DNA from: Chitinophaga pinensis
GTDB lineage: Bacteria; Bacteroidota; Bacteroidia; CAMBQF01
Length of the DNA: 35,879 bases
Direction: 5' to 3'
Assembly (NCBI GenBank): GCA_945869825.1
Contig: CAMBQF010000014.1
Location: 1 to 35,879 of the forward strand
The translations under genes were made by a program, and so were the position numbers. A model generated the notes under the pieces. The model was given only the letters and a program-made list of their open reading frames with translations. It searched no databases and had not been told where the DNA came from. Below, in pieces: positions 1 to 8,616 of the stretch; position 1 is the first letter of the stretch, and every line of letters begins with the position of its first letter.

Positions 1-783
1 CGTGAATATCCTGATGGGCACGTAGAGAAAGTATCTACACGCAAGCGCCCCGGCACTGTTGCGGTATGTGCGGCTATTAAGCATAAATATAAGGTTGAGG
101 CTGTGCCCCACCTTATTTGTGGTGGCTTTACCCGAGAAGAAACGGAATATGCCCTTATGGATTGCCATTACCTTGGTATAAACAACGTATTGGCCCTGCG
201 TGGCGACCCTGTAAAAGGCGAAACGGGCTTTACACCTACCCCTGGTGGTAACCGCAGCTCGTTGGAGTTGATTAACCAGATACAAAACCTTAATGCAGGC
301 AGATATTTGCATGAAGAGATGGAGGCCCCGGCACCTACTGACTTTTGTATTGGTGTTTCGGGATATCCTGAGAAACACTTTGAAGCTGCTGACCTGCAGA
401 CCGACCTTGCCTTTTTAAAACAAAAGGTTAATGCAGGCGCAAACTTTGTGGTAACACAGCTTTTTTATGATAACCAGAAGTATTTTGAATACGTTGATGC
501 CTGCCGTGCTATGGGAATTAACATACCTATTATACCGGGTCTAAAGCCTATTACAACCTTAAAGCAAATAGAAATTCTGCCTAAGATATTCTACATCAAC
601 TTTCCTACTGAATTGAAAGAGCAACTAGACCGTTGTAAAACCGATACAGATGTTAAAGAGGTTGGTATTGACTGGGGTATTAAACAAGCTAAGGAATTGG
701 TTAACTACGGTATCCCATCATTGCATTACTATACTATGGGAAAATCGCAGGCTGTTAGTCGTATTTTGCGCGAAGCATTTTAA
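1..783 (+). CDS. metF: 5,10-methylenetetrahydrofolate reductase, 5' end outside window
   Basis: Reduces 5,10-methylene-THF to 5-methyl-THF for methionine synthesis; a cytosolic flavin enzyme. The frame is open from base 1, so the GTG at 103 given in the track is internal. The 260 visible residues start REYPDGHVEK and include HLICGGFTREE, the NNVLALRGDP segment typical of MetF, and FVVTQLFYDN with IPIIPGLKPI near the C-terminal half of the TIM barrel. Family members are about 300-320 residues, so roughly 50-60 N-terminal residues are missing. The TAA stop shares the tetramer TTAA with the convergent aroA stop. The call rests on well-known motifs; the frame is intact throughout. Confidence 0.95.
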   Translation, partial: REYPDGHVEKVSTRKRPGTVAVCAAIKHKYKVEAVPHLICGGFTREETEYALMDCHYLGINNVLALRGDPVKGETGFTPTPGGNRSSLELINQIQNLNAGRYLHEEMEAPAPTDFCIGVSGYPEKHFEAADLQTDLAFLKQKVNAGANFVVTQLFYDNQKYFEYVDACRAMGINIPIIPGLKPITTLKQIEILPKIFYINFPTELKEQLDRCKTDTDVKEVGIDWGIKQAKELVNYGIPSLHYYTMGKSQAVSRILREAF

Positions 784-2009
784 TCAACCAGGGTTATTAC
801 AAAGCCCAGCTTTTTTAATTCTTCCCAATAACCTGGGAATGATTTATTTACTACTTCTGGATTTTCAATACTAACACTGTCAACTACCAATGCAAGCGGT
901 GCCAATGCCATAGCCATGCGGTGGTCGTTATAAGTATTAAAATGCAAGTCCTCTATTTTAGCAAGTGGGGGACTTATTTTTGCCCAGTCCTCCCCTACCT
1001 CAACACCAATACCTAGTTTCTCTAATTCATTTTTCAGGGCGGCAATGCGGTCTGTCTCTTTAATACGCAGTGTTTGTAAACCCGTAAGTGTAAACTCCAT
1101 ACCTAACCCCGCAGCTGTTGCAGCAACAGTTTGGGCCAAATCGGGTATATCGGTAAAGTCAAATTCAGCATCATCAATATCCAATTGTTTCTTCTGCTTT
1201 TTAATATGCACACCAATATCGGCAGGTTTGCATTTAAGGTCAAAAACCGCTTCGTATAAATCAACTATCCCACTATCCCCTTGCGATGATATGATAGGTA
1301 GGTTTTCTAGCACTATATCAGCCTCTTTAGCCACCGCTGCTATTTCGAAAAAGTATGATGCTGCACTCCAGTCAGGTTCTACTTCAAAATCATCATTTAA
1401 ATAACGGGTATGGATAATTTTAAAGCCCCCGTCAACCTCTTCTATCTCAGCGCCAAAATGCTGCATTAAATGGGCAGTCATTTCTATATAAGCATACGAT
1501 ATAACATCGCCATCAAATAATATCGTTAAGCCATTATCTAATACTGGAGCTATAAGCATTAGGGCAGTTATAAACTGGCTGCTAATATCACTGCGTATAG
1601 TAACCGTATTATTCAGGCTGCGGCTGCCTTTTACAGTTACCGGCGGGTAGCCCTCAATCCCCGTATAATTAATCTCTGCACCCATACTTCGCAGCGCATC
1701 AACCAAAGGCCCAATGGGGCGTTGCTGCATGCGTGCACTACCCGTAAGTGTAACTTCTGTTGGTTGGGTTGCATAATAGGCCAAAAGAAAGCGCATAGCT
1801 GTGCCCGCATCGCCAACATCAGCCATTGTGGTTTTAGATTCTAATATGCGTTTAAGCACCTGCGTATCTTCTGCTGCAGATAAGTTATGTATGGTAAAAG
1901 GCTCTTTACACAATGCCTGTATTATAAGCGCACGGTTGCTCAGGCTTTTTGAAGCGGGTAAGGCAATGGTACCTTTTACGGTTTTGGTAAGATGTGTCAG
2001 CTTAATCAT
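780..2009 (-). CDS. aroA: 3-phosphoshikimate 1-carboxyvinyltransferase (EPSP synthase)
   Basis: Transfers enolpyruvyl from PEP to shikimate-3-phosphate, the sixth step of the shikimate pathway. The 409 residues are a normal length. Visible motifs are LPASKSLSNRAL (about residues 17-28, with the substrate-binding Lys21), DAGTAMRFL, RIKETDRIAAL and the C-terminal YNDHRMAMALAPLAL. In E. coli the second motif reads NAGTAMRPL; here the Pro after Arg is Phe, while the Gly and Thr of the loop are kept. The ATG overlaps the stop of the upstream helicase gene in a TAATG junction, which implies translational coupling. It is convergent with metF and the two stops overlap by 4 bases. Confidence 0.96.
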   Translation of the reverse strand: MIKLTHLTKTVKGTIALPASKSLSNRALIIQALCKEPFTIHNLSAAEDTQVLKRILESKTTMADVGDAGTAMRFLLAYYATQPTEVTLTGSARMQQRPIGPLVDALRSMGAEINYTGIEGYPPVTVKGSRSLNNTVTIRSDISSQFITALMLIAPVLDNGLTILFDGDVISYAYIEMTAHLMQHFGAEIEEVDGGFKIIHTRYLNDDFEVEPDWSAASYFFEIAAVAKEADIVLENLPIISSQGDSGIVDLYEAVFDLKCKPADIGVHIKKQKKQLDIDDAEFDFTDIPDLAQTVAATAAGLGMEFTLTGLQTLRIKETDRIAALKNELEKLGIGVEVGEDWAKISPPLAKIEDLHFNTYNDHRMAMALAPLALVVDSVSIENPEVVNKSFPGYWEELKKLGFVITLVD

Positions 2010-3427
2010 TATTCTCCAAAAAATTCTCCACTAAAGTTAATAAGGTACAACCTTTCTGTAGCCCTTGTCATAGCCGTGTAAAGCCAGCGTTTAAACTCTA
2101 TGCCAGTTATATCTTTAGGCATAAAACTCTGCTCTACATATACATGGTTCCACTGGCCACCCTGGCTTTTATGGCAGGTTACAGCGTAAGCAAACTTTAC
2201 CTGCAATGCATTGTAGTATGGATTCTTCTTTAACTCGGCCATACGCTGGCGTTTTTGCGGCAGGTGCTCATATTCATTCATCAATGCTTCATACAGCATA
2301 CCCGAATCTTCATACGCCAAGGCGGGAGCATCGCTATACAAGGTACTAAGCAATAATTTAACTTCCATAGCCGGTTCGCCCGGGTAATCAATCATTGTAA
2401 CAGATGCATCAACAAAACGAAAACCATATTTTTCTTCAATACCCCTTACCTTTTCAATGGCTAATATATCGCCATTGGCTATAAAACCTGCCTTAGACGA
2501 TTCATCTAACCAATAGTAGTTGTTCTTTACAACCATTACATAATCGCCTGCGCAAACCTCTTCAAACTGCTGCATAATGGCAGCGCGTATACGTCCGTTA
2601 TATGCAACCGCGCGTTTGTTCGACCGTGTAATAAGCACTGTCCCCTCAACACCATATTTATTGTATGAACTTTCTAAATGCTCTTGCAATTCGTACCCCT
2701 CAACCCTTATCACATCTTTAAAATTTGCCAGCTCTATGCGCGGTATTGCCGGCTCTTTATCGTGCATGGTACTGCGCAAAACCGTAGCATTATATAATAT
2801 CCCTGATTCCTTTTGTTGCCTTACTACTTCTGTCAATTCAAAAACAGAAACCCGCATGCCAAAAAGCTGTTTTAAGAAATTGGGGTTTAAGGCCGGGCTT
2901 TCGTCCATACCTACCGGAGGCAGCTGGGCGGTATCGCCACTAAAAATCAAGCGGCAGTTGTGCCCAGTAAAAACATATTCAGCAAGGTCTTCAATAAGGC
3001 TGTTGCTTTCAAAAAAGCCATTATCAACTCCCTTATGCCCTATCATAGATGCTTCATCAACAATAAAGACAGTATTGGCGTGCATATTTGGCGACAATGT
3101 AAAACGTATACCTCCACCCTTTGTGCTAGTAGGCTTATATATTTTTTTGTGCACTGTTAAAGCAGGTTGCTGTGCATAGCCTGCTAAAACTTTTGCCGCC
3201 CGCCCTGTAGGTGCCAGCAACACTACCTTGAATTTAAACTGGGGCAATATTCTTGACAAAGCCGCTATCATAGTAGTTTTACCTGTACCCGCATAGCCTT
3301 TTAATATAAAGGTCTCGCTCTCGCCCGAGTTTGCTATATATGTTGCAAGCATATCTGCCAAAAGGCTTTGTTGCTCTGTAGGTGTATAGGGTAGCGATTG
3401 TAAAAGGGCTTTTGCCAGGGGTTGCAT
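2009..3427 (-). CDS. RecD-like superfamily 1 DNA helicase (AAA ATPase with UvrD_C_2 domain)
   Basis: Probable ATP-dependent DNA helicase related to exonuclease V alpha subunit or RecD2. Within 472 residues, Walker A is GYAGTGKTT (Lys50), Walker B is FIVDEASMI (Asp124-Glu125), motif III lies around IFSGDTAQLPPVG, and the C-terminal UvrD_C_2 part has TCHKSQGGQWNHVYVE followed by LYTAMTRATERLYLI. There is no N-terminal RecD extension, so this is the short form common in Bacteroidota, not a RecBCD subunit. A TACCTTTG element ends 4 nt before the ATG, which fixes this start and suggests a leaderless transcript. The gene is coupled to aroA by TAATG. The exact substrate and repair pathway are not deducible. 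Confidence 0.85.
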   Translation of the reverse strand: MQPLAKALLQSLPYTPTEQQSLLADMLATYIANSGESETFILKGYAGTGKTTMIAALSRILPQFKFKVVLLAPTGRAAKVLAGYAQQPALTVHKKIYKPTSTKGGGIRFTLSPNMHANTVFIVDEASMIGHKGVDNGFFESNSLIEDLAEYVFTGHNCRLIFSGDTAQLPPVGMDESPALNPNFLKQLFGMRVSVFELTEVVRQQKESGILYNATVLRSTMHDKEPAIPRIELANFKDVIRVEGYELQEHLESSYNKYGVEGTVLITRSNKRAVAYNGRIRAAIMQQFEEVCAGDYVMVVKNNYYWLDESSKAGFIANGDILAIEKVRGIEEKYGFRFVDASVTMIDYPGEPAMEVKLLLSTLYSDAPALAYEDSGMLYEALMNEYEHLPQKRQRMAELKKNPYYNALQVKFAYAVTCHKSQGGQWNHVYVEQSFMPKDITGIEFKRWLYTAMTRATERLYLINFSGEFFGE

Positions 3428-3431
3428 ATTG

Positions 3432-3439
3432 CAAAGGTA
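3432..3439 (-). promoter_or_regulatory. Bacteroidota -7 promoter element TACCTTTG, helicase-aroA
   Basis: A perfect TAnnTTTG match on the minus strand, with 4 nt (CAAT) between it and the helicase ATG. No good TTTG -33 box is seen at 19-21 nt. The spacing predicts transcription starting at or next to the ATG. Confidence 0.6.
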
Positions 3440-3444
3440 GGTTA

Positions 3445-3478
3445 GAAAAAAACAAAAAGGCCCGCATTTCTGCAGGCC
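3445..3478 (-). terminator. Rho-independent terminator after TonB receptor gene
   Basis: On the minus strand, GGCCTGCA-GAAA-TGCGGGCC forms an 8-bp stem with one G-U pair and a GNRA tetraloop, followed by TTTTTGTTTTTTT. It lies about 30 nt beyond the TonB receptor stop and just before the helicase promoter, so it insulates the two units. Confidence 0.85.
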
Positions 3479-3508
3479 ATTAATACGCTTCGCGTTGAAC
3501 GCTAAATG

Positions 3509-6166
3509 CTAGTAAGTAATAGTTAACGAAGTATTAAACCTACGGCCCATACCTACATATACAGATGCAGAAGTAGCATCAAAATTTTGGCCGAATGTAG
3601 TAATGCCGTTGTTGGTAGCATCGGTTATATACAACGCATTAAATACGTTAAATATGCTGGCCCTAAAATCAAATCTAACCTTTTTACCTGCCATAAAACC
3701 ATATCCGGCATGAAAATCTAATAACCAGTAATCGGGCATTTGCCAGCTTTGGCGACCTGCATTTGCTCCGTCTAATAAAGTAGGATCAAAATCGGCATAA
3801 TTTTTACCGAAATAGTTAAACTGGGGTTTAAAATACAATCGCTTAACAGGCTCGTAACGTATGCTTGCAGCGGCAGTAACCTGGGCAGCATCGCCCACTT
3901 TAACACCTTGTGCATCAAAGTATTTTTTAGCAATTACATTTGCTTGGTCGTCTAAAACCCTGGCTGTATCTTTAGATGTCCAAATCCAATCGCCTAACGA
4001 TAACATACCTTCAACTGTAAGTGTTTTATTAATTTTATACACTGCATCAAATTCAATACCTGTGTGGCGAGCATTCATACCGTTAATGTTGTAAGAGTAA
4101 TCTTCGCCATTGTAGTTAATGGTTTGGGCAAAATCTAACGGACGGTTGCGCCAAACTGTGTAGTAGGCATTAATATTACCAGAGAATTTACTAGAACCGT
4201 AAGAATAACCCAGCTCTCCGGCAAACACGTTTTCATTAGCGCCATTTACTGCAACATCATTACCTACGCCTGTAGTGCGGGTAAATACGTTAGAAAAGCG
4301 GGGGGCACGGCTAAAAACACCTCCATTAACATAAATGTTCATCCGCTCAGTAAGGTTGTAGTTTGCCCCACCTTTAAATGTGTAGCCAGGGTAATATTTT
4401 ACAGGGCTTTTTTGGTACTCGCCGGTTACCGTATCTTTTTTCAGGAAATAATCAACACGCTGGTAGGTATTAAGCGCGCCCGATGCGTTAACAAATGCGC
4501 TCCAGTTACCGCCTTTGTACTCAGCAAGGCCAAAGGCTCCAAGCCAATTTACACGGCCACCAAAGTTGTAACTAAAGCGGTCTTGGGTATCATCAATAAT
4601 TTGGGTTCCGGTAGAGTTTTGGTTGGTATTAAGTGCAAAAACAACATCGCCACCCATAAAATCGTAAACAGAGCGATATTTGGTGCTTTTATATGTGCGT
4701 AAATCTAAACCACCAGAAATAGTCCAGCCACTGGTTGGCTTATAGTTAAATGTTGATAGAACACCATACCAACTGTGGTTATTTATAGATGCTCTTAAGT
4801 ATGCTGAAGAAAACTGAACGTTTTGGCCGTTAACTACTGTTTGGTTAAGGGGGTTGGTTTGGTTGTTATTTATAGCGGCTTCAAAAGAGTATGTTCCGGT
4901 AGCCGTATCGGGTTGTACCGATGATGATGACGGGGCTAATGCAGTGCCGCCGCCCTGACCAAACGATGCATATACTATGTTAGATAAATAAAATTTATCA
5001 TTGGCCTGCCAAGAGTGTCGGAATGATATAACAGGTTTGTGAAAAAAGTTTATACGCTCGCTTAATACATTGCCATACACATTCTCCCTGCTTTGGTTAA
5101 CTGCCCCCCAGTTTTGGTTAAAACGCGAGCCTCTTTCTTTGAATAATGAAAGTTGCTGATCGTTCCAGCCAAGCTCTTTTGCCATATCGTGGCTGTAGGT
5201 TGCAATAGCCTGGCGGAATGAGCGCTGCCCATGCATTTGCGGAGCACCAAAGCCTGAAAGGCTAAACATATGGTTACCAACTTTTTTATCTACTTTAAGG
5301 TAGTAAAAAAACATACGAGACCATGTTCCGTCGACCCATCCGTCATTACGTTTAAAAGAGCCGGCTGCTGTTATTGCCCAACCATGCTTTAACTGGCCGC
5401 TGGTATAGCTAAGTATGCTACGTAATGACAAGTTATTGCCGTACTCTTGCTTAAAGGTAAGCGCGGGTTTGGCATCAAAACCGCTGGTAATAATATTAAT
5501 GGTACCCCCTACAGATGGCACTGCAAGCTTAGAAGCACCAAGGCCGCGTTGTACCTGCATAGTGCGGGTAATATTATCAAGACCAAACCAGTTTGACCAA
5601 AACACCGAACCGTTTTCCATATCATTCATGGGTATACCATCAACCATTACAGCAACGTTGCGCTGGTTAAAACCACGTATAGTTATACGGGCATCGCCAT
5701 CGCCACCGCCACCTTGGGTAGCATAAACACCAGGCGTTGTGTTTAGTATCATTGGCAAGTCTTGCGAGCCTAACTGTTCTTTAATTTTTTCAGCGGGGAT
5801 GTTAGAGAAGGCAACCGGTGTTTGGCGGTTAATAGCTATATCGGCAAATACTTCTACCTCTTTAATAACATTTGCCTGTAACTGTATATTTATAAAAACC
5901 GAATTTCCATCAACCTTTACTTCTTTATTTTCAGTTTTATAACCAGAAAACTGGACAGCCACGTTATAGGTACCATTAGGTACTTCTAAACTAAAATTAC
6001 CGTCTATATCGGTTATTCCGCCTTTGCCCGGGGCGTAAGTTACAGTGGCTCCAATAACGGTTTCGCCCGTTGCAGCGTCTTTTACAGTGCCCTTAATAGT
6101 GCCTTGGGCAAGCACAGTTGTAGATGCAATAACCAGTATTGCCAACAGGGTAAGCAGTTTTTTCAT
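3509..6166 (-). CDS. TonB-dependent receptor with CarboxypepD_reg-like N-terminal domain
   Basis: Outer-membrane TonB-dependent transporter of 885 residues. Residues 1-20 are a signal peptide (MKKLLTLLAILVIASTTVLA, then Q). Residues about 22-108 are a carboxypeptidase-regulatory-like beta-sandwich (GTIKGTVKDAATGETVIGATV). A plug domain follows at about 120-235, with ITIRGFNQRNVAVMVDGIPM. The rest is a beta-barrel ending in the aromatic TSLTITY. No SusD-like partner or TonB-box regulator is adjacent, so it is not an obvious polysaccharide-utilisation SusC; the substrate is unknown and could be a siderophore, metal complex or cofactor. It is monocistronic, with predicted terminators on both sides. 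I found no TAnnTTTG box directly upstream. Confidence 0.93.
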   Translation of the reverse strand: MKKLLTLLAILVIASTTVLAQGTIKGTVKDAATGETVIGATVTYAPGKGGITDIDGNFSLEVPNGTYNVAVQFSGYKTENKEVKVDGNSVFINIQLQANVIKEVEVFADIAINRQTPVAFSNIPAEKIKEQLGSQDLPMILNTTPGVYATQGGGGDGDARITIRGFNQRNVAVMVDGIPMNDMENGSVFWSNWFGLDNITRTMQVQRGLGASKLAVPSVGGTINIITSGFDAKPALTFKQEYGNNLSLRSILSYTSGQLKHGWAITAAGSFKRNDGWVDGTWSRMFFYYLKVDKKVGNHMFSLSGFGAPQMHGQRSFRQAIATYSHDMAKELGWNDQQLSLFKERGSRFNQNWGAVNQSRENVYGNVLSERINFFHKPVISFRHSWQANDKFYLSNIVYASFGQGGGTALAPSSSSVQPDTATGTYSFEAAINNNQTNPLNQTVVNGQNVQFSSAYLRASINNHSWYGVLSTFNYKPTSGWTISGGLDLRTYKSTKYRSVYDFMGGDVVFALNTNQNSTGTQIIDDTQDRFSYNFGGRVNWLGAFGLAEYKGGNWSAFVNASGALNTYQRVDYFLKKDTVTGEYQKSPVKYYPGYTFKGGANYNLTERMNIYVNGGVFSRAPRFSNVFTRTTGVGNDVAVNGANENVFAGELGYSYGSSKFSGNINAYYTVWRNRPLDFAQTINYNGEDYSYNINGMNARHTGIEFDAVYKINKTLTVEGMLSLGDWIWTSKDTARVLDDQANVIAKKYFDAQGVKVGDAAQVTAAASIRYEPVKRLYFKPQFNYFGKNYADFDPTLLDGANAGRQSWQMPDYWLLDFHAGYGFMAGKKVRFDFRASIFNVFNALYITDATNNGITTFGQNFDATSASVYVGMGRRFNTSLTITY

Positions 6167-6183
6167 GCGGTTTTCTGTTTGAT

Positions 6184-6215
6184 AAAAAAAGGCTAATGTT
6201 TTGCATTAGCCTTTT
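6184..6215 (-). terminator. Rho-independent terminator after T9SS cargo gene
   Basis: A perfect inverted repeat GGCTAATG / CATTAGCC with a 5-nt loop. It extends through flanking A/T pairs to about 12 bp and is followed on the minus strand by a T-run (TTTTTTTATC). It lies between the T9SS cargo stop and the TonB receptor start. Confidence 0.8.
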
Positions 6216-6237
6216 AGCATAAACTCTATTTATAAAC

Positions 6238-7239
6238 TTAGTTTATAGTTACTTTTTTAATGGCTGTACCTTTAGCGGTTTCTATTCTCACAAGGTAAAG
6301 ACCTGAGTTAAAACCGTAAGTATCGAACTTAGTAACTTTAACACCTTTTTCAGGAGCTATAGTCATAACCAACTGGCCAGATACGTTGAATACTGTAATA
6401 GCTTTAATATCTTCAGACATACGCACGTTTACAACATTAGTAGCTGGGTTAGGGTAAACTGTTGCAGTAAGAATTTGGTTAGTTTCACCAACACCTACAG
6501 TATTACAATCGCAAACGTGAGCTCCAAGTTCAGTAAAAGTATTGTTAGGTAGTGTATCCCATTGTGTTGCAGGGTTCCATGCACCGGTATAAGGCACCCC
6601 TGGGTTAGTTTTGGTTCCGTTTAGTACACCTGGTTTACGAATCATAGTTTGGTTTTGGGTCCAGTAACGTAAAAAATAAACGTTTGAAGCAATACCGCTG
6701 CCTGCATCGTACGATGAGTATGGAGGAATGTTAGTCCATGCCGCAGTACCACCAGTGCTACCGGTTGGTTGCTCACCAATCAAACCAAAAATATCTACAT
6801 ATACCCACGTTCCATTTACATTTTTCTCTAATGATATTGCATCATCGCCATTAAAACACATGGTACGCAAGCTTCCGCTGGTAGGGTTGCAGCTGGTACA
6901 AAGTTGTACGTCTGCTTTTACAGAAAGGTCAGCAAAAGGTATCGTATCTGTTCCCAAATCGGTAGTATTAATTACAATTACATATACATCTTTAGAAGCT
7001 ATTGTAGCGTTTGGCAGGGGTAAAATCTCGTTAGCTGCGGCTACTGTAGTACCATTAGACCAACGGATAAGGCGGTAATCAGATAAATTGATAGCGGCTC
7101 CGGTTGGATTATAGATTTCCAATGCTTTATTGTTAAAAGAACCCTCTACATATTCAGAGATAAAAAGATCGCTACAATTTTGCGCATTAACGGCTAAGCC
7201 AGCTAAAACCATTAAACAGGTGTAAAATATTTTCTTCAT
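6238..7239 (-). CDS. Secreted lamin-tail-domain protein with T9SS type A sorting domain
   Basis: Probable surface or secreted protein of 333 residues. I chose the ATG at 7239 (MKKIFYTCLMVLAGLAVNAQ, a clean signal peptide) over the track start 7 codons upstream. After it comes a lamin-tail-like domain (about 22-150: LFISEYVEGSFNNKALEIYNPTG, then SDYRLIRW). The last 75 residues are a type IX C-terminal domain: VYPNPATNVVNV, then AITVFNVSGQLV, then FNSGLYLVRIETAKGTAIKKVTIN. Four cysteines occur around CTSCNPTSGSLRTMC. Lamin-tail domains often accompany secreted nucleases, but no nuclease domain is present, so the role may be binding or structural. A -7 box lies 18 nt upstream of this ATG. Confidence 0.85.
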   Translation of the reverse strand: MKKIFYTCLMVLAGLAVNAQNCSDLFISEYVEGSFNNKALEIYNPTGAAINLSDYRLIRWSNGTTVAAANEILPLPNATIASKDVYVIVINTTDLGTDTIPFADLSVKADVQLCTSCNPTSGSLRTMCFNGDDAISLEKNVNGTWVYVDIFGLIGEQPTGSTGGTAAWTNIPPYSSYDAGSGIASNVYFLRYWTQNQTMIRKPGVLNGTKTNPGVPYTGAWNPATQWDTLPNNTFTELGAHVCDCNTVGVGETNQILTATVYPNPATNVVNVRMSEDIKAITVFNVSGQLVMTIAPEKGVKVTKFDTYGFNSGLYLVRIETAKGTAIKKVTIN

Positions 7240-7257
7240 ATAATTTATTTTATGGCG

Positions 7258-7265
7258 CAAAAATA
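7258..7265 (-). promoter_or_regulatory. -7 promoter element TATTTTTG for the T9SS cargo gene
   Basis: A perfect TAnnTTTG on the minus strand, 18 nt before the chosen ATG at 7239. It supports that start. No convincing -33 box is seen. Confidence 0.5.
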
Positions 7266-7332
7266 TAACTAATTGCCGATAAAAACAGGCACTTAATCAT
7301 TTCTTAACCATTTTGGAACATAAATGATAGTA

Positions 7333-7911
7333 TTAAGGCAGAGTGTTTACCACTTTTTCGATTACTTGCGCAAAATTGGCATGTTCTAAAGCCAGTACTT
7401 TTTGCTGGACAACTGCAGGGGTATCAGTAGGTTCTAACATTACTTTTGCCTGAAAAAGGTGTTCGCCATTATCGTAAACCCTATCAACATAGTGTATGGT
7501 TATACCGCTTTCTTTTTCGCCAGCGGCAACAACAGCCGTATGTACATGTATGCCATGCATGCCTATGCCGCCATATTTTGGCAACAATGCAGGGTGAATA
7601 TTTACAATACGGTTTGGGTAAGCTTCGATAAGGTATTCAGGTATCAACCATAAAAAGCCTGCTAAAACTATAAAGTCTATCTGGCTAACATACAGCTCCT
7701 GTAACAGGGTTTCTGTTTGGGTAAATTCAGCTTTAGAGGGGATAACATAGGTTTCAATATTAAAGCTTTTGGCAATATCCAACACGCCAGCATTAGCCTT
7801 GTTTGATACCACCAAGGCTACTTCTATGGTAGGATGGTCTTTAAAATATTCGACAATTTTTTTTGCGTTGCTGCCGCTGCCGCTGGCAAATATGGCTAAT
7901 CGTTTTTTCAA
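7333..7911 (-). CDS. purN: Phosphoribosylglycinamide formyltransferase (GART)
   Basis: Transfers formyl from 10-formyl-THF to GAR in purine synthesis. The 192 residues begin MKKRLAIFASGSGSN, the phosphate-binding loop that normally starts within the first ten residues. NIHPALLPKYGG carries the catalytic Asn-His, and ITIHYVDRVYDNGEHLFQ includes the conserved acidic residue. The start codon must be TTG: an in-frame TAA lies 5 codons upstream (TAA CAA AAT TTA GCC TTG), no ATG lies between, and the GSGSN motif rules out a downstream start. It begins 12 nt after the stop of the outer-membrane protein gene and is the last gene of the agmatinase operon. Confidence 0.95.
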   Translation of the reverse strand: MKKRLAIFASGSGSNAKKIVEYFKDHPTIEVALVVSNKANAGVLDIAKSFNIETYVIPSKAEFTQTETLLQELYVSQIDFIVLAGFLWLIPEYLIEAYPNRIVNIHPALLPKYGGIGMHGIHVHTAVVAAGEKESGITIHYVDRVYDNGEHLFQAKVMLEPTDTPAVVQQKVLALEHANFAQVIEKVVNTLP

Positions 7912-7923
7912 GGCTAAATTTTG

Positions 7924-8613
7924 TTACAGCTGTTTTCTTTCTTGTCTCTTTTTAATACTCCCCTTTACCAGGCGGTAAATTTCGCCAAAATAAACGCTCA
8001 TATTAGCATCCCATAGCAGCGAGTTAAAATTTTCTTTCATCTGCCTGTTGCCCACCGGCACTAAACGTAGCCCCAAGCCAACGCCTACACCAAGCCAGCG
8101 AAATATTTTATACTCGGCCATAAACATAGGCTCAACTGTGATAATACCACCTTTGGCAAACTCTTTTAGCGTACCAGCCTTATTATTATAGGTATAAGAT
8201 GATGCTCCAAAACCTAGCTCGAACGGAACGGTAAATTCCCATTTTTTTATACGAGCCACTACTATGTTTGAGTAGAACGACACAAGCCCATAGTTAAGTT
8301 TGGCTGCAACAGTATCAACCCCTACAGAATCTGAAGGCACTATTTTATTACGGTAAATATTACTATTTAGCCATTCTATTGCCAAGCCAACTCTTGCATA
8401 GTTTCCAAACCTAAGTCCGGCGCCAAGGGCTGTCATACGGGCGGGGGTGTTGGTAATAAACGACCCGTGAGAGTCCCAACGGAAAATGAGTTTGGGCTTT
8501 TTTGTAAATGATGTGCGGATAGAGTCGGCCAGTGACTGCCCATTAGCAGCAAGCCCCAGCCCCATAAACAGGACTAAGGCTTGCATTACTATATATTTAA
8601 GTTTATTAGGCAA
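7924..8613 (-). CDS. Predicted outer-membrane beta-barrel protein, unknown function
   Basis: I do not recognise a named family. There are up to 229 residues. The N-terminus reads as a signal peptide (KLKYIVMQALVLFMGLGLAANGQ), then alternating hydrophobic strands rich in Gly and aromatics (FRWDSHGSFI, LGAGLRFGNYARVGLAIEWL, WLGVGVGLGLRLV), consistent with a small outer-membrane barrel. The start is uncertain: the TTG at 8613 lies only one codon past the agmatinase stop and gives a basic n-region, while the ATG at 8586 gives a signal sequence with no positive charge; I keep TTG. The gene is in the same frame as the upstream agmatinase gene, separated by its TAA and one codon, so readthrough would fuse the two. 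Confidence 0.6.
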   Translation of the reverse strand: MPNKLKYIVMQALVLFMGLGLAANGQSLADSIRTSFTKKPKLIFRWDSHGSFITNTPARMTALGAGLRFGNYARVGLAIEWLNSNIYRNKIVPSDSVGVDTVAAKLNYGLVSFYSNIVVARIKKWEFTVPFELGFGASSYTYNNKAGTLKEFAKGGIITVEPMFMAEYKIFRWLGVGVGLGLRLVPVGNRQMKENFNSLLWDANMSVYFGEIYRLVKGSIKKRQERKQL

Positions 8614-8616
8614 ATA

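Noticed and set aside
3509-6166. TonB receptor as SusC of a polysaccharide-utilisation locus
   Set aside because: No SusD-like gene, glycoside hydrolase or sigma/anti-sigma pair lies nearby.
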